In this document: positions 26,309 through 35,502 of the stretch, piece by piece
How the letters are laid out: the number at the start of each line of letters is the position of its first letter
Position numbering within the stretch: the stretch's first letter is position 1
Assembly: GCA_030526115.1 (NCBI GenBank)
Contig: JAUNDK010000013.1
Coordinates: 1 to 46,487 of the forward strand
Direction: 5' to 3'
From: Clostridia bacterium
GTDB lineage: Bacteria; Bacillota; Clostridia; Oscillospirales; Acutalibacteraceae
Length of the DNA stretch: 46,487 nucleotides
Notes under the pieces: generated by a model
The model's input: only the letters and a program-made list of their open reading frames with translations
Told to the model about the DNA's origin: nothing
The model's database searches: none
Made by a program: the position numbers and the translations under genes

Positions 26309-26336
26309 CAGGACTCTCCCGGATGGGAAAGCCCTG
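26309..26336 (-). terminator. Intrinsic terminator of sugar isomerase gene
   Basis: As minus-strand RNA, CAGGGCTTTCCC pairs with GGGAGAGTCCTG (12 bp, two G-U pairs) around an ATCC loop and is followed by seven T. It lies 22 bases past the stop at 26358. Confidence 0.9.
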
Positions 26337-26357
26337 CAAAAATATACCTCTGTAAGA

Positions 26358-27224
26358 TTATTCAAACTCGATTCCTGTGTACTTGTGGAAGGAATCCATG
26401 GAGATCTTGATAGACTCCATCTCTGTCTTCTGAGTTGCATCCTGCTCGAGTATGCAGTACTGAACGCCTGCAGCGTTGGCAGCATCGAGAATCTCCTGAA
26501 TTGGCATGATACCTGTGCCAACCTCACAGAAGTCTGTTGGCTTTGAGCCATACTTTGCGAAGTCCTCAAAACCTGCTACGAGGGAAGTATCATCCTTAGC
26601 GAGGAGGTTGATGTTGTGGTCAAATACTGCGAGCTTGGAGAAGTCCTTCTGATGAATGGAGAATACTCTGCCTTCCATCTTCTTGAGAAGCTCAATTGGG
26701 TTCTGACCGCCGCGCATAGCCCAGAATGTATCAAGCTCAAATGTTACGTAGTTAGGATCTGTGTTCTCGAGAACGATGTCGTAGATTGTCTTGCCGTTGA
26801 TCTTAACGAACTCATGGAAATGGTTGTGGAAAAGGAACTTCATGCCTTCGTCAGCAAGAATCTTACCGATTTTGTTGTAGAACTCGCATCTCTCCATGAG
26901 GTGGTCGTAACCTGTGTACATGTCAGCGGACTGGCCGATCATTGTGTTACCGACAGCCTTGTGCCACTTGATAACCTCGCCAACTGTTTCCTCTGTAACA
27001 TTACCGATGTGGGAGGAAATGATTCTTGCGCCTGTACCCTCGAGGGAGGAGAGAACCTGCTCAGGGCTCATGCCGAAACCACAGCCCGGGTCCTTGGCTG
27101 CGTCGAAGTTTGCAACCTCGAGATACTTATATCCTATATCAGCAACCTCTTTTATAGCTGCGATTGGGTCTTTTGCCATAGCCTCCTTAACGGAGAAAAG
27201 CTGAATACCGACTTTCATTGCCAT
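26358..27224 (-). CDS. Sugar phosphate isomerase/epimerase (xylose isomerase-like TIM barrel)
   Basis: The 288-residue AP-endonuclease-2-type TIM barrel starts MAMKVGIQLFSVKEAM. Other signatures are IISSHIG near 70, FLFHNHFHEF near 138, VTFELDTFWAM near 168 and YCILEQD near 262, where Glu/His/Asp residues bind the metal. Family members isomerise or epimerise keto-sugars or inosose. A GTG at 27236 in frame is possible, but AAAGG fits the ATG at 27224. It stands alone with its own terminator. Confidence 0.85.
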   Translation of the reverse strand: MAMKVGIQLFSVKEAMAKDPIAAIKEVADIGYKYLEVANFDAAKDPGCGFGMSPEQVLSSLEGTGARIISSHIGNVTEETVGEVIKWHKAVGNTMIGQSADMYTGYDHLMERCEFYNKIGKILADEGMKFLFHNHFHEFVKINGKTIYDIVLENTDPNYVTFELDTFWAMRGGQNPIELLKKMEGRVFSIHQKDFSKLAVFDHNINLLAKDDTSLVAGFEDFAKYGSKPTDFCEVGTGIMPIQEILDAANAAGVQYCILEQDATQKTEMESIKISMDSFHKYTGIEFE

Positions 27225-27309
27225 GTGAATACACACCTTTCATAAACTTAATCTATCCTGCATAAACAGGTTTTGTTCATTATACTACTTTATGTGGAAA
27301 ATTACAATA

Positions 27310-27800
27310 TAATTTGAGGTTGAATTCATACTCATCCACTTTTGCTCGCAAAAAGACCCCTATTCCCCAAAGAGAAAAGTTCGTCTAAAAGAAAAAGCTT
27401 CCCCTTTGGGGAAGCTGTCGAATATTTGCGAAGCGAATATGAGACTGATAAGGTGAAAAGGCAGGTCGGCATAGAGTGGTCCGTCCGATTCGCTTGGCAT
27501 TCGCCTCGACTGTCGAGCTATCTTCTTTAATTGCCTTCCCCTTTGGGGAAGAGTGGCCAGCTTCGCAAGCGAATACAAGACGGATGAGGTTGAAACTCAG
27601 CGCTCCTCGGCGGGCTTTGCTTAAGAGGGTCGGCTCAAATCGCGCATCTGTTTCACAGATTGCGACTCTTGAGCCTGGCATTCTTTTTTGCAATGCTTCG
27701 CATTGCGTTGGTGTTCTAAGTTTATATGCATCAGACTTGCCTTGGGACGCTGTCCCAAACCCTGCAAGCTTTTCGAGAAAAGCTTGGCAAAAGCTTAAAA
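27310..27800. repeat. Composite palindromic repeat region
   Basis: The gap before uxuB has no credible gene. It contains two aligned ~60-bp units, 27396-27460 and 27535-27595. Each starts with a CTTCCCC-TTT-GGGGAAG palindrome and continues with GCGAAGCGAATA- or CGCAAGCGAATA-like sequence, then GAGACTGATAAGGTG or AAGACGGATGAGGTT. A third inverted fragment TTCCCCAAAG sits at 27363. Then come four more hairpins: GGCTCAA/TTGAGCC (27632-27675), GCAATGC/GCATTGC (27690-27706), TTGGGAC/GTCCCAA (27742-27758) and AAGCTTTT/AAAAGCTT (27766-27785). This looks like interspersed REP- or MITE-type elements with no transposase. Confidence 0.7.
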
Positions 27801-27843
27801 TTCTTTTCCAATAATTCCGAACTCCGCATTCCTGATTCCGAAT

Positions 27844-29406
27844 TTAAAGAACGTATTTATGAAGTGTGGCTCTTACCGCACCTTTTCCTGCGTACAGTTC
27901 CTTTACCATGCCTTCTATTTTCTCGCCGAAGCCTGCCTCGTATAAATCAAGGCCGAATATGTCTTTTCTAGAATAAAGCTTTTTAAGGCAGGAGTAATCG
28001 TTTTCTACTCCGATTTCCAGACCAGCCACTATCGGCTGAAGCTCTGTGAGTAATGGATCGGAGGAAATCTCGAATGCCTTACCCTCGTCATCAATGCCCT
28101 TTAAATACCTTGCATAACCTGCAAGAGCAAGTGGGATTAGGGTTAACTTATCTTTATCAAGTCCCCTTGTAACATACTTTTTCAGGGTCTCGCCGAAGCG
28201 TATGCCCAGCTTCTGGCTGGTATCGGTGGCGATTCTCTGGGGTGCGTCAGGCATGAACGGATTTGGAAGTCTCTTTGTCAGCACGGCATCAAGGAATTCC
28301 TTCGGATTGAGCACACCGGGGTCTGTTACCACAGGCATGGCCTCGTCATAACCGAGTTTTGTCACGAAATTTCTTATATCCCCGTCAGCCATTTCATCGC
28401 TGATTAAAGTGAAACCGAGCATGCATCCGTATATGCTCATGGCTGTATGAAGAGGGTTGAGGCAGGTTGTTACCTTCATGGTCTCAACCTTGTCGACGGT
28501 CTCCCTGTCGCAGTAGAGAACACCCTTTTTGTCGAGGGGAGGTCTGCCGTTTCTGTAATCGTCCTCGCATACGAGGTACTCTGTCTCCTCTGCGTTGACA
28601 AAGGCGGCAGTAAAGCTCTTTTTATCGGTGATTATGGTCTCGCAATCCTCGAAGCCGTCCTTTTTCAGCATGGCTTTAACCTTTGCATCAGGGCGAGGGG
28701 TGATTTTATCTATCATCGCCCAGGGGAAACTGAGATTGTTTTCCACATAGTCGAGGAACTCCTGTGGAAAGATTTTCTTCTCTGTCCAGTTCTTTATGTA
28801 TGCAAGCACACCTGCCTTCAGTTTGTCTCCGTTGTGAGAACAGTTGTCCATGCTCTGTAATGTTAATGGGTAAGCGCCTGCCTTGAATCTCTCGTAGAGG
28901 AGCAGTGCTGTCTTGCCCATGGCGGATTTGGGCTCGAGGCCGTTTTCGAGGTCCGCTTCGTTTACGGCGTAGCCCTTTTCGGTGATGGTGTATGAGACCA
29001 TCTGAAGGCTCGGATTGCGGAAAATCTCCTTTAATCTCTCGAAGTCAGAGAAGGCATAGTCAGCCTTCAGGCTCTCAGTAACGGAGGCGATTACCTTTTT
29101 ATCAACACTTCCGTCAGACTTTAAACATACATAGAGGGAGAGGTTATCAAACGGAGTGTAAGCTTTGTCGATAATCTCGTAGTCGAAGGTTTCTGCGACA
29201 ATAACGCCCCTGTCATATTCGCCGTCATTGAGAATATCATTAAGCACGGCGGCTGGAAAAGCACGGAAAATATTACCCGCGCCGAAGTGAAGCCAGGTGG
29301 GCTTATCGTGGGTAGCTTTCCTTAACTTCTCAATATCGTATTTTGGGAGCTCGTAGCCTTTCGCTGTGAACTCCTCTTTTTTTGATGTAATCTCAGTGAG
29401 TTTCAT
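27844..29406 (-). CDS. uxuB: Fructuronate reductase (mannonate oxidoreductase)
   Basis: The 520-residue long-chain mannitol-dehydrogenase-family enzyme starts at ATG 29406, with GGAG seven bases upstream. A start at 29442 would add 12 residues inside uxuA and has no ribosome site. Signatures are LHFGAGNIFRAF near 38 (nucleotide loop), SVTESLKADYAF near 108 and MDNCSHNGDKL near 186. It interconverts D-fructuronate and D-mannonate with NADH in glucuronate breakdown. Its ATG overlaps the uxuA stop (TAATG), so translation is coupled. Confidence 0.92.
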   Translation of the reverse strand: MKLTEITSKKEEFTAKGYELPKYDIEKLRKATHDKPTWLHFGAGNIFRAFPAAVLNDILNDGEYDRGVIVAETFDYEIIDKAYTPFDNLSLYVCLKSDGSVDKKVIASVTESLKADYAFSDFERLKEIFRNPSLQMVSYTITEKGYAVNEADLENGLEPKSAMGKTALLLYERFKAGAYPLTLQSMDNCSHNGDKLKAGVLAYIKNWTEKKIFPQEFLDYVENNLSFPWAMIDKITPRPDAKVKAMLKKDGFEDCETIITDKKSFTAAFVNAEETEYLVCEDDYRNGRPPLDKKGVLYCDRETVDKVETMKVTTCLNPLHTAMSIYGCMLGFTLISDEMADGDIRNFVTKLGYDEAMPVVTDPGVLNPKEFLDAVLTKRLPNPFMPDAPQRIATDTSQKLGIRFGETLKKYVTRGLDKDKLTLIPLALAGYARYLKGIDDEGKAFEISSDPLLTELQPIVAGLEIGVENDYSCLKKLYSRKDIFGLDLYEAGFGEKIEGMVKELYAGKGAVRATLHKYVL

Positions 29407-30497
29407 TATTTCTCTCCTGCAAGTCTGTCGAGCAGATCCCATACGCCCAGCATGTACTGAACACCGAGGGCTCTGTCATATTTTCCGTAACCCGGACGGC
29501 ATACTCCCGGGCCTTCCTCCCAGAGCTGTCTGCCGTGGTCCGGACGAATATAACCATCCCATTTGTTCTCGTGGAAAGCACGAAGAACCTCGATTATTCC
29601 TGTCTCACCACAGCAGTCTCTGTGGGCTGCCTCGGAGAAATCTCCGTTAGGGAAGTGGTGAATATTTCTGATGTGGGCGAAGGCGATTCTGTCGTGGTAG
29701 TGTCTTACTATCTCTGCGCAGTTGTTGTCGGGGTTCGCATTGAGTGAACCTGTGCAGAGGGTCAGACAGTTGCATAGGTGGTCTACACTCTCGAGGAGCT
29801 TTTTGCAGGCGGCATCATCCACCATAAGTCTCGGCAGACCGAAGATATCCCAAGGTGGGTCATCCATGTGGATGGCCATTTTTATTCCTGCCTCCTCGCA
29901 TGTGGGCATAATCGCATTGAGGAAGTAGAACAGGTTATCCCACAGCATATCCTTTGTAACAGGGGCATAGGCCTTGAAAAGCTCATCGAGCTTTGCCATT
30001 CTCTCAGGCTCCCAGCCCGGGAAAGTCATTCCGAATTTCTCTGTGAAGCCGAGGATATAGTCTGCCATCGCCTTGTAATCGTCCTGAATCATGTCCTTCT
30101 GATAAAAGAGCGCTGTGGAACCGTCACCGACAGGGTGGAAAAGGTCGGTTCTTGTCCAGTCGAATATAGGCATGAAGTTGTAGCAGATTACTTTAACTCC
30201 GTATTTGCCGAGGTTACGGATGCAGGTCTTGTAGTTCTCTATGAGGGCATCCCTTGTATCACGACCGATTTTTATGTCATCGTGAACATTGACGGACTCG
30301 ACTACCTCGGCATCGAAGCCGTAGGCGTGAATCCGGTCCACAACCTCTTTGATTTCATCTTCCTCCCAGATTTCTCCGGGCATTTTGTGGTGGAGCGCCC
30401 AGACTATGCTGGTTACTCCGGGTATCTGTTTAATATCGCCGAGGGAGATGGGGTCATTGCCCTCTCCGTACCAGCGCCATCCCATTTTCATAGGCAT
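29406..30497 (-). CDS. uxuA: Mannonate dehydratase
   Basis: The 363-residue TIM-barrel enzyme opens MPMKMGWRWYGEGNDPISL and has VIWALHHKMPGEIW near 33, KMAIHMDDPPW near 195, and FAHIRNIHHFPNGDFSE near 272, all hallmark UxuA segments that bind Fe/Mn. It dehydrates D-mannonate to 2-keto-3-deoxygluconate. Length fits the Firmicute type, which is shorter than E. coli UxuA. It forms a two-gene operon with uxuB; the KDG kinase, aldolase and UxuR/ExuR genes are not in the window. Confidence 0.95.
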   Translation of the reverse strand: MPMKMGWRWYGEGNDPISLGDIKQIPGVTSIVWALHHKMPGEIWEEDEIKEVVDRIHAYGFDAEVVESVNVHDDIKIGRDTRDALIENYKTCIRNLGKYGVKVICYNFMPIFDWTRTDLFHPVGDGSTALFYQKDMIQDDYKAMADYILGFTEKFGMTFPGWEPERMAKLDELFKAYAPVTKDMLWDNLFYFLNAIMPTCEEAGIKMAIHMDDPPWDIFGLPRLMVDDAACKKLLESVDHLCNCLTLCTGSLNANPDNNCAEIVRHYHDRIAFAHIRNIHHFPNGDFSEAAHRDCCGETGIIEVLRAFHENKWDGYIRPDHGRQLWEEGPGVCRPGYGKYDRALGVQYMLGVWDLLDRLAGEK

Positions 30498-30555
30498 TGT
30501 GAAAGTCCTCCTTATATTTTATTCTGACAGTCATTGAGCAGTTTACCGATAATTA

Positions 30556-31176
30556 TCAATCCTCATAAATCGGTTCGAAGTCACTGATATCATGTCCGCA
30601 CCACGGGCAGAGGAAATCCTCAGGAAGTTCTGCTCCCTCATACACATAATTGCAGATTACGCATCTCCAGCCGATGATTTTCTTCTCCGCCTTTGCCCCT
30701 GCCGGCTTCGGCTTTAAGTCGCTGTGGTACTCTGCGTAAGTAATCGGTGGGTTCTCGGAAAGCATTTCCGCCTCTGTAACCTCTGCGATAAAAAGTGTGT
30801 GGGTTCCCATGTCTACCATATCCGTAACCTTCAGGCTCAGATAAGCACATGCGCCCCAGCCCATGTAAGGCACACCGTTTTTGTCCTGTGGGAAAGGAAT
30901 GTCCTCCATTTTATCCACATCTCTGCCGCTCTGCATTCCGAAGTGCTTAATGGTCTCGAAGCTCACACTCTTGTCGAGTATGCTTAAAGTTGCGACTCTG
31001 CTCTCCTTAATCATCTCGCAGGTGAGATTCTGGTTAAGAACCGCAAAAGTGACTTTCATCGGGTCCACAGTTACCTGCATACATGTGTTTGTGATACATC
31101 CGTTGGTCCTGTCACCGAGCTTTGTTGCGAGCATGAAAACTCCGTAGCTTAATGAATTTAATGCCTTGATATCCAT
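30556..31176 (-). CDS. Flavin reductase-rubredoxin fusion, second copy
   Basis: The 206-residue protein has an N-terminal flavin-reductase domain, MDIKALNSLSYGVFMLATK and NGCITNTCMQVTVDPMKV. An Ala/Lys-rich linker is followed by a short rubredoxin (WRCVICNYVYEG and CPWCG). It is organised like the protein at 1702-2364 but is clearly divergent and its rubredoxin is trimmed. It probably feeds electrons to a flavodiiron or superoxide-handling partner elsewhere. It lies 38 bases downstream of ansA on the same strand. Confidence 0.9.
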   Translation of the reverse strand: MDIKALNSLSYGVFMLATKLGDRTNGCITNTCMQVTVDPMKVTFAVLNQNLTCEMIKESRVATLSILDKSVSFETIKHFGMQSGRDVDKMEDIPFPQDKNGVPYMGWGACAYLSLKVTDMVDMGTHTLFIAEVTEAEMLSENPPITYAEYHSDLKPKPAGAKAEKKIIGWRCVICNYVYEGAELPEDFLCPWCGHDISDFEPIYED

Positions 31177-31214
31177 TGAAAAATCCTCCTTTGAATTTAT
31201 TACACCTTATACTC

Positions 31215-32216
31215 TTATTCTTCACCTCTGAGGCTTGTTTCCATCAGTCGGCAGACTGTTTCCGTATCGTAATGCTTACTGAGTAAATAGTAGAGCTTTG
31301 CAACGGCGGCCTCTGTTGTCATATCCTTACCGCTTACGGCTCCTGCCTGACTTAAAGCACTGCTTGTCTCGTATGTTCCGAGAAGTACGGTTCCCTGCGG
31401 GCACTGGGTGCACACGGTTACAACGGTTCCGTGGTCGAGTGCCTTCTCGATTATAGGAAGCAATGCCTTTGCGGAGCTTGGAATATTACCTGCGCCGAAA
31501 GTCTCGATTACAACGCCTTTGAGGCTCTCTGTCATAATTCCCCTGAACAGCTCGAACTGAATTCCCGGGAACACCTTGATTACTCCTATGGGGTTATTCT
31601 CAAGCTGCTGGAAATTGAACGGCTCCGTAGGTTTCGGAAGAAGCACCGACTCATTGTATATTATGGAAATTCCGGCTTCTGCAAGTATGGGGAAATTCGG
31701 GCTCTTGAACGCCATGAATCCGTCTGCTGAATATTTGGTTGCACGGCACCCTCTTAAAAGTTCACCACGGAAATAGATACACACCTCATTGATTTTTCCG
31801 CCTGCGGCAATAAGCAGAGCGGCGATGAGGTTATCCTTACCGTCGGATCGAATCTCACAGATTGGAATCTGTGAACCTGTGATAATAACCGGCTTACCAA
31901 GGTTTTCCAGCATAAAAGAAAGTGCCGAGGCCGTATAAGCCATTGTATCGGTTCCATGCAGAATTACAAATCCGTCATAATCTTCATAATTTTCCGCAAT
32001 AATGGAACCTATCTTATTCCAGTCATCAACCGTCATATTTGATGAATCGAGAAGCGGGATAATATCCAACATATCCCATTCTGTCATCTGTTCGCTTTTA
32101 AGCTCAGGCATCTCGCTGAGTGCCCTGTGAAAATTATCAAGATTCGGCACATAGCCATTCTCACTTCGTGTCATACCGATGGTGCCACCGGTATTTATTA
32201 TCAGAACTCTGCTCAT
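31215..32216 (-). CDS. ansA: Type I L-asparaginase
   Basis: The 333-residue cytoplasmic asparaginase starts at ATG 32216 with AGGAT upstream; a TTG at 32225 is less likely. Catalytic motif 1 is IINTGGTIGM (Thr near residue 11). Motif 2 is VILHGTDTMAYTASALSFML, containing the second catalytic Thr-Asp pair near 86-87. Length and the absence of a signal peptide fit type I (AnsA) rather than the periplasmic type II. It hydrolyses L-asparagine to aspartate and ammonia. A TGT-TATAAT extended -10 lies just upstream. Confidence 0.92.
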   Translation of the reverse strand: MSRVLIINTGGTIGMTRSENGYVPNLDNFHRALSEMPELKSEQMTEWDMLDIIPLLDSSNMTVDDWNKIGSIIAENYEDYDGFVILHGTDTMAYTASALSFMLENLGKPVIITGSQIPICEIRSDGKDNLIAALLIAAGGKINEVCIYFRGELLRGCRATKYSADGFMAFKSPNFPILAEAGISIIYNESVLLPKPTEPFNFQQLENNPIGVIKVFPGIQFELFRGIMTESLKGVVIETFGAGNIPSSAKALLPIIEKALDHGTVVTVCTQCPQGTVLLGTYETSSALSQAGAVSGKDMTTEAAVAKLYYLLSKHYDTETVCRLMETSLRGEE

Positions 32217-32342
32217 TGTTATCAATCCTATACTTAATGTTTTATGAGAACATTATAACACAGTTCTTTTCAAAAATTAAGAATCAGGTATTAAGAATTT
32301 TCAGCGGCATTCTTTTACAGAGACAGTACATACAAAACAAAA

Positions 32343-32380
32343 AAGGCAGGGTTTACCTTTTTCAGTAATCCCTGCCTTAA
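32343..32380 (-). terminator. Intrinsic terminator of glgA
   Basis: AAGGCAGGG and CCCTGCCTT flank an inner TTAC/GTAA, a near-perfect 14-position stem. On the minus strand it is followed by TTTTTTG. It resembles the terminator at 17487. Confidence 0.85.
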
Positions 32381-32410
32381 TTTCAAAAAAGTATATTCGT
32401 GATAAGTCTG

Positions 32411-33877
32411 TTACCACTGTGTGAGTGAAAGATACATATCCTTGTAAATCTGAGCGGAAAGATCCCAGCTTACATCCTTTGCCATATCACGGTCTACCAT
32501 CTGCTTCCAGCGCTCAGGCTCTGTAAAATATACAGTCTTTGCTCTGTTAATGGCATCGAGGAGAAGCCATGCACTGTAATGATCGAAGGTGAAACCATTA
32601 CCCTCATTGGTAAACTCATTGTAAGGAGCAACGGTATCTTTAAGACCGCCGGTCTCACGGACAATCGGAACAGTACCGTAACGCATAGCTGTGAGCTGAG
32701 TGAGTCCGCATGGCTCAAAGAGTGACGGTACAAGGAATGCGTCACAACCCGCATAAATGCTGTGAGCAAGACTCTCGTCATACATGATACAGGATGCCAT
32801 ATTGCCCTTGTAAGCGTTTTCGTAGTATCTGAAGCTGTTCTCGTACTCTGCGTCACCTGTGCCGAGCACTACAATCTGAGTATGCTCGTCCATTACCTGA
32901 GGAATGATGGAGTTTACAAGGTCGAGGCCCTTCTGGTTTGTAAGACGGGAAACAAGACCGATGACAAACTTACCCTCATCCTGATTAAGTCCGAGGCGCT
33001 CCTGAAGTGCGAGTTTATCCTTCTTCTTGTTCTCATGAACATTTGAAGCATCGTAATTTACTGCAAGGTGCTTGTCTGTTGCCGGGTTCCACTGATTTGT
33101 GTCGATACCGTTTACTATGCCGCCAAGCTTGTAGGCGTGGTAGCGAAGATGAGCATCGAGATTCTCACCGTAGAATCCTGTCTGAATCTCCTGAGCATAG
33201 GTATTTGAAACTGTTGTGACGAGGTCAGCGAAAGTGATACCGCCCTTGAGCATGTTTGCATTGCCGTTACTCTGACCGATGTACGGGAGACCGAATACTT
33301 CGTCAGGAAGACCTGTCCAGTACTGGATGTGCTCCTTGGAATGAATACCCTGGAAGCGGAGATTGTGAATTGTGAAGATAGCACGGGATTTACCGAGAGC
33401 TGTGCCATTTAAGAGAGTTCTCATATAAACAGGAACAAGACCTGCCTGCCAGTCGTGACAGTGTACAATGTCAGGAATCCAGTTCATGTAGAGAAGTGCG
33501 GAGAGAGCCGCCTTGCAGAAGAAACAGTACTTCGGAATATCAACAACGAGATCTGTGTAAGGTTTGCCCCAGCCGAAGAACTCCTCGTTCTCGATAAAAT
33601 CATATACAACGCCATCCCAGACATATTCCATAATGCCTACGAAATATCTCTTGCCGTCTGAGCAGAGATCCATGTCAAAAGATCCTCTGTAAACCATGAG
33701 ATCCTTGTACTTCTGCGGAATACATGCATACTTTGGTACAAGAACTCTTACATCGCAGTTCTGAGCTACGAGAGCCTTTGGAAGTGCGTACATAACATCG
33801 CCGAGACCGCCGGTCTTGACGAAAGGATAACATTCAGAGCCAATGAAGGCAATACTTCTTCTTGGTGTATCAGCCAT
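32411..33877 (-). CDS. glgA: Glycogen synthase (ADP-glucose, GT5)
   Basis: The 488-residue glucosyltransferase has the N-terminal ADP-glucose loop VKTGGLGDVMYALPKAL near residues 20-36, HCHDWQAGLVPVYMR near 138, GLVSRLTNQKGLDLV near 307, and the C-terminal PSLFEPCGLTQLTAMRYGTVPIVRETGGL segment, whose Glu is the donor-site acid. It extends alpha-1,4-glucan in glycogen storage. Other glg genes are not adjacent. It has its own promoter (33927) and terminator (32343), so it is monocistronic. Confidence 0.95.
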   Translation of the reverse strand: MADTPRRSIAFIGSECYPFVKTGGLGDVMYALPKALVAQNCDVRVLVPKYACIPQKYKDLMVYRGSFDMDLCSDGKRYFVGIMEYVWDGVVYDFIENEEFFGWGKPYTDLVVDIPKYCFFCKAALSALLYMNWIPDIVHCHDWQAGLVPVYMRTLLNGTALGKSRAIFTIHNLRFQGIHSKEHIQYWTGLPDEVFGLPYIGQSNGNANMLKGGITFADLVTTVSNTYAQEIQTGFYGENLDAHLRYHAYKLGGIVNGIDTNQWNPATDKHLAVNYDASNVHENKKKDKLALQERLGLNQDEGKFVIGLVSRLTNQKGLDLVNSIIPQVMDEHTQIVVLGTGDAEYENSFRYYENAYKGNMASCIMYDESLAHSIYAGCDAFLVPSLFEPCGLTQLTAMRYGTVPIVRETGGLKDTVAPYNEFTNEGNGFTFDHYSAWLLLDAINRAKTVYFTEPERWKQMVDRDMAKDVSWDLSAQIYKDMYLSLTQW

Positions 33878-33926
33878 GTGAAAAATCCTCCGATTTAATT
33901 TTTCCCTGTAATAAGGTTTATAATCT

Positions 33927-33955
33927 ATTATACTACCTTAGTGTATTATGTTCAA
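33927..33955 (-). promoter_or_regulatory. Promoter of glgA
   Basis: TTGAAC (33950-33955) and TATAAT (33927-33932) are 17 bases apart on the minus strand, about 50 bases before the glgA ATG. Confidence 0.7.
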
Positions 33956-34035
33956 GAAATTGCATAAGTGCGGAATAACAAAATTATTGATTAATATTTG
34001 GGCAAAGTGGCGAGGAAATACGGGGCAAAAACATT

Positions 34036-34065
34036 CCCGGCAGAAACTTTAACATTTCCGCCGGG
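34036..34065 (-). terminator. Intrinsic terminator of ychF
   Basis: CCCGGCAGAAA (34036-34046) and TTTCCGCCGGG (34055-34065) pair over 11 positions with one G-U in minus-strand RNA, followed by AATGTTTTTG. It lies 23 bases past the ychF stop. Confidence 0.85.
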
Positions 34066-34087
34066 CTGTATCGTTCTTTATTTAATT

Positions 34088-35215
34088 TTAAACATTAAAG
34101 AGGAACTCGATGATGTCGCCGTCCTGAACGACATATTCCTTGCCCTCGGAGCGGTAGAGGCCTCTTGCCTTAACCTCTGCCATGTTACCGCCGCACTCCA
34201 TGAATGTATCGAATGCGCATACCTGGGCACGGATGAATCCCTTCTCGAAATCGGAGTGAATCTTACCTGCGGCCTGTGGTGCCTTTGTGCCTCTTCTGAT
34301 TGTCCATGCACGGCACTCCTTCTTACCGTCTGTGAGGTAAGAGATGAGGCCTAAGAGGGTGTAGCTTGCCTTGATGAGTCTGTTAAGACCGCTCTCTGCA
34401 AGGCCTAAGTCCTCCATGAACATTGCTCTGTCCTCTTCGTCGAGCTCTACGAGCTCTTCCTCTGTCTTTGCACAGATCGGGATAACCTCGGCGTTCTCTG
34501 CCTCGGCTCTCTTCTTAACAATCTGGAAGTATGGGTTAGCCTCAGGGTTCTTTACTCCGTCGTCATCCATGTTACATGCGTAGATGATAGGCTTCTGAGA
34601 GAGAAGACCGATCTCACGCAGAGCGAACTGCTGAGCCTCGTCCTCAGGGTCGAATGGGAATGTTCTTGCGGAAAGACCCTTCTCGAGGTGAGCTACGAGC
34701 GGCTCGAGCCATGCTACCTCTGCCCTTGCGTCCTTGTTGCCAACCTTGCCGGCCTTGCTGATTCGGGCTAAACGGTTCTGGGCAACCTCGAGGTCAGAGA
34801 GGATGAGCTCTAAGTCGATGCACTCGATGTCTCCGTCAGGATCAACAGGAACAGGCTTTGTTGCGTCCTCAACAACATGAGTGATGTTATCATCATCGAA
34901 GCAGCGTACAACGTGAACGATGGCATCGCACTCACGAATGTGACCGAGGAACTTGTTTCCGAGGCCTGCGCCCTTGCTTGCGCCCTTAACGAGACCTGCG
35001 ATGTCAACGAACTCAACAACAGCAGGAGTTTTCTTGTCTGTGTCCCAGATTTCTGCGAGCTTGTCGAGTCTCTCATCCGGAACCGCAACGATACCTGTGT
35101 TAGGCTCGATTGTGCAGAACGGATAGTTTGCCGCCTGAGCGTTTGCTGTACCTGTAATAGCATTGAAAAGTGTGGACTTGCCTACATTTGGAAGTCCGAC
35201 TATGCCGAGTTTCAT
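34088..35215 (-). CDS. ychF: Ribosome-binding ATPase YchF (Obg-family)
   Basis: The 375-residue P-loop protein has G1 GLPNVGKST at residues 6-14, G3 DIAGLVKGASKGAGLG near 70-85, and the altered G4 YACNMDDD in place of NKxD, which gives YchF its ATP preference. A helical insert and the C-terminal TGS domain (AWTIRRGTKAPQAAGKIHSDFEKG, ending VVQDGDIIEFLFNV) follow. It binds ribosomes and modulates translation under stress. The 148 bases holding its first codons, AAGGAG ribosome site and TATATT promoter are repeated 3,033 bases away at 38232. The gene itself is intact. Confidence 0.96.
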   Translation of the reverse strand: MKLGIVGLPNVGKSTLFNAITGTANAQAANYPFCTIEPNTGIVAVPDERLDKLAEIWDTDKKTPAVVEFVDIAGLVKGASKGAGLGNKFLGHIRECDAIVHVVRCFDDDNITHVVEDATKPVPVDPDGDIECIDLELILSDLEVAQNRLARISKAGKVGNKDARAEVAWLEPLVAHLEKGLSARTFPFDPEDEAQQFALREIGLLSQKPIIYACNMDDDGVKNPEANPYFQIVKKRAEAENAEVIPICAKTEEELVELDEEDRAMFMEDLGLAESGLNRLIKASYTLLGLISYLTDGKKECRAWTIRRGTKAPQAAGKIHSDFEKGFIRAQVCAFDTFMECGGNMAEVKARGLYRSEGKEYVVQDGDIIEFLFNV

Positions 35216-35346
35216 GGTTTATATTCTCCTTATGTTAAACTTTTGATTCTGCGTGATTGATTCTTTGCCGAAAAAGCAGACCACTTCTCCGACAGTACAT
35301 TAGAATATAGCATAATATCGGGTAAATGTAAATATCATAAGGATAT
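35199..35346. repeat. 148-bp direct repeat, copy A (ychF start and promoter)
   Basis: The repeat begins inside ychF codon 6, spans the ATG, AAGGAG ribosome site, leader and TGC-TATATT promoter, and ends at GGATAT. It matches 38232-38379 at 142 of 148 positions without gaps. Five of the six differences are clustered near 35318-35323. It is the left boundary of the 2.9 kb island. Confidence 0.92.
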
Positions 35347-35434
35347 ATGATTACAAAAGAAAAAACACCACAGGTCAGAACGATAGCAGTCTGATTCACA
35401 CGATGCTTGGTATTAAATTTTTTCAGTTTCACTA

Positions 35435-35490
35435 TTGACTTAACCTAAAAAAGGTTATATAATTTATCCAAATCAAATCATCGGTTTGAT
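35435..35490 (+). promoter_or_regulatory. Promoter and operators of the island XRE operon
   Basis: TTGACT (35435-35440) and TATAAT (35458-35463) are 17 bases apart. The spacer is the palindrome TAACCT-AAAAA-AGGTTA, so a dimeric regulator bound there would block polymerase. A second inverted repeat ATCAAA-N7-TTTGAT (35472-35490) sits over the transcription start. Autoregulation by the XRE protein encoded next is the likely use (inference). Confidence 0.75.
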
Positions 35491-35502
35491 ATAGGAGGAT
35501 AA

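Noticed and set aside
27342-27814. Overlapping small ORFs in the repeat patch (60-112 codons, both strands)
   Set aside because: They are composed of palindrome-derived sequence, lack ribosome sites and resemble no protein.
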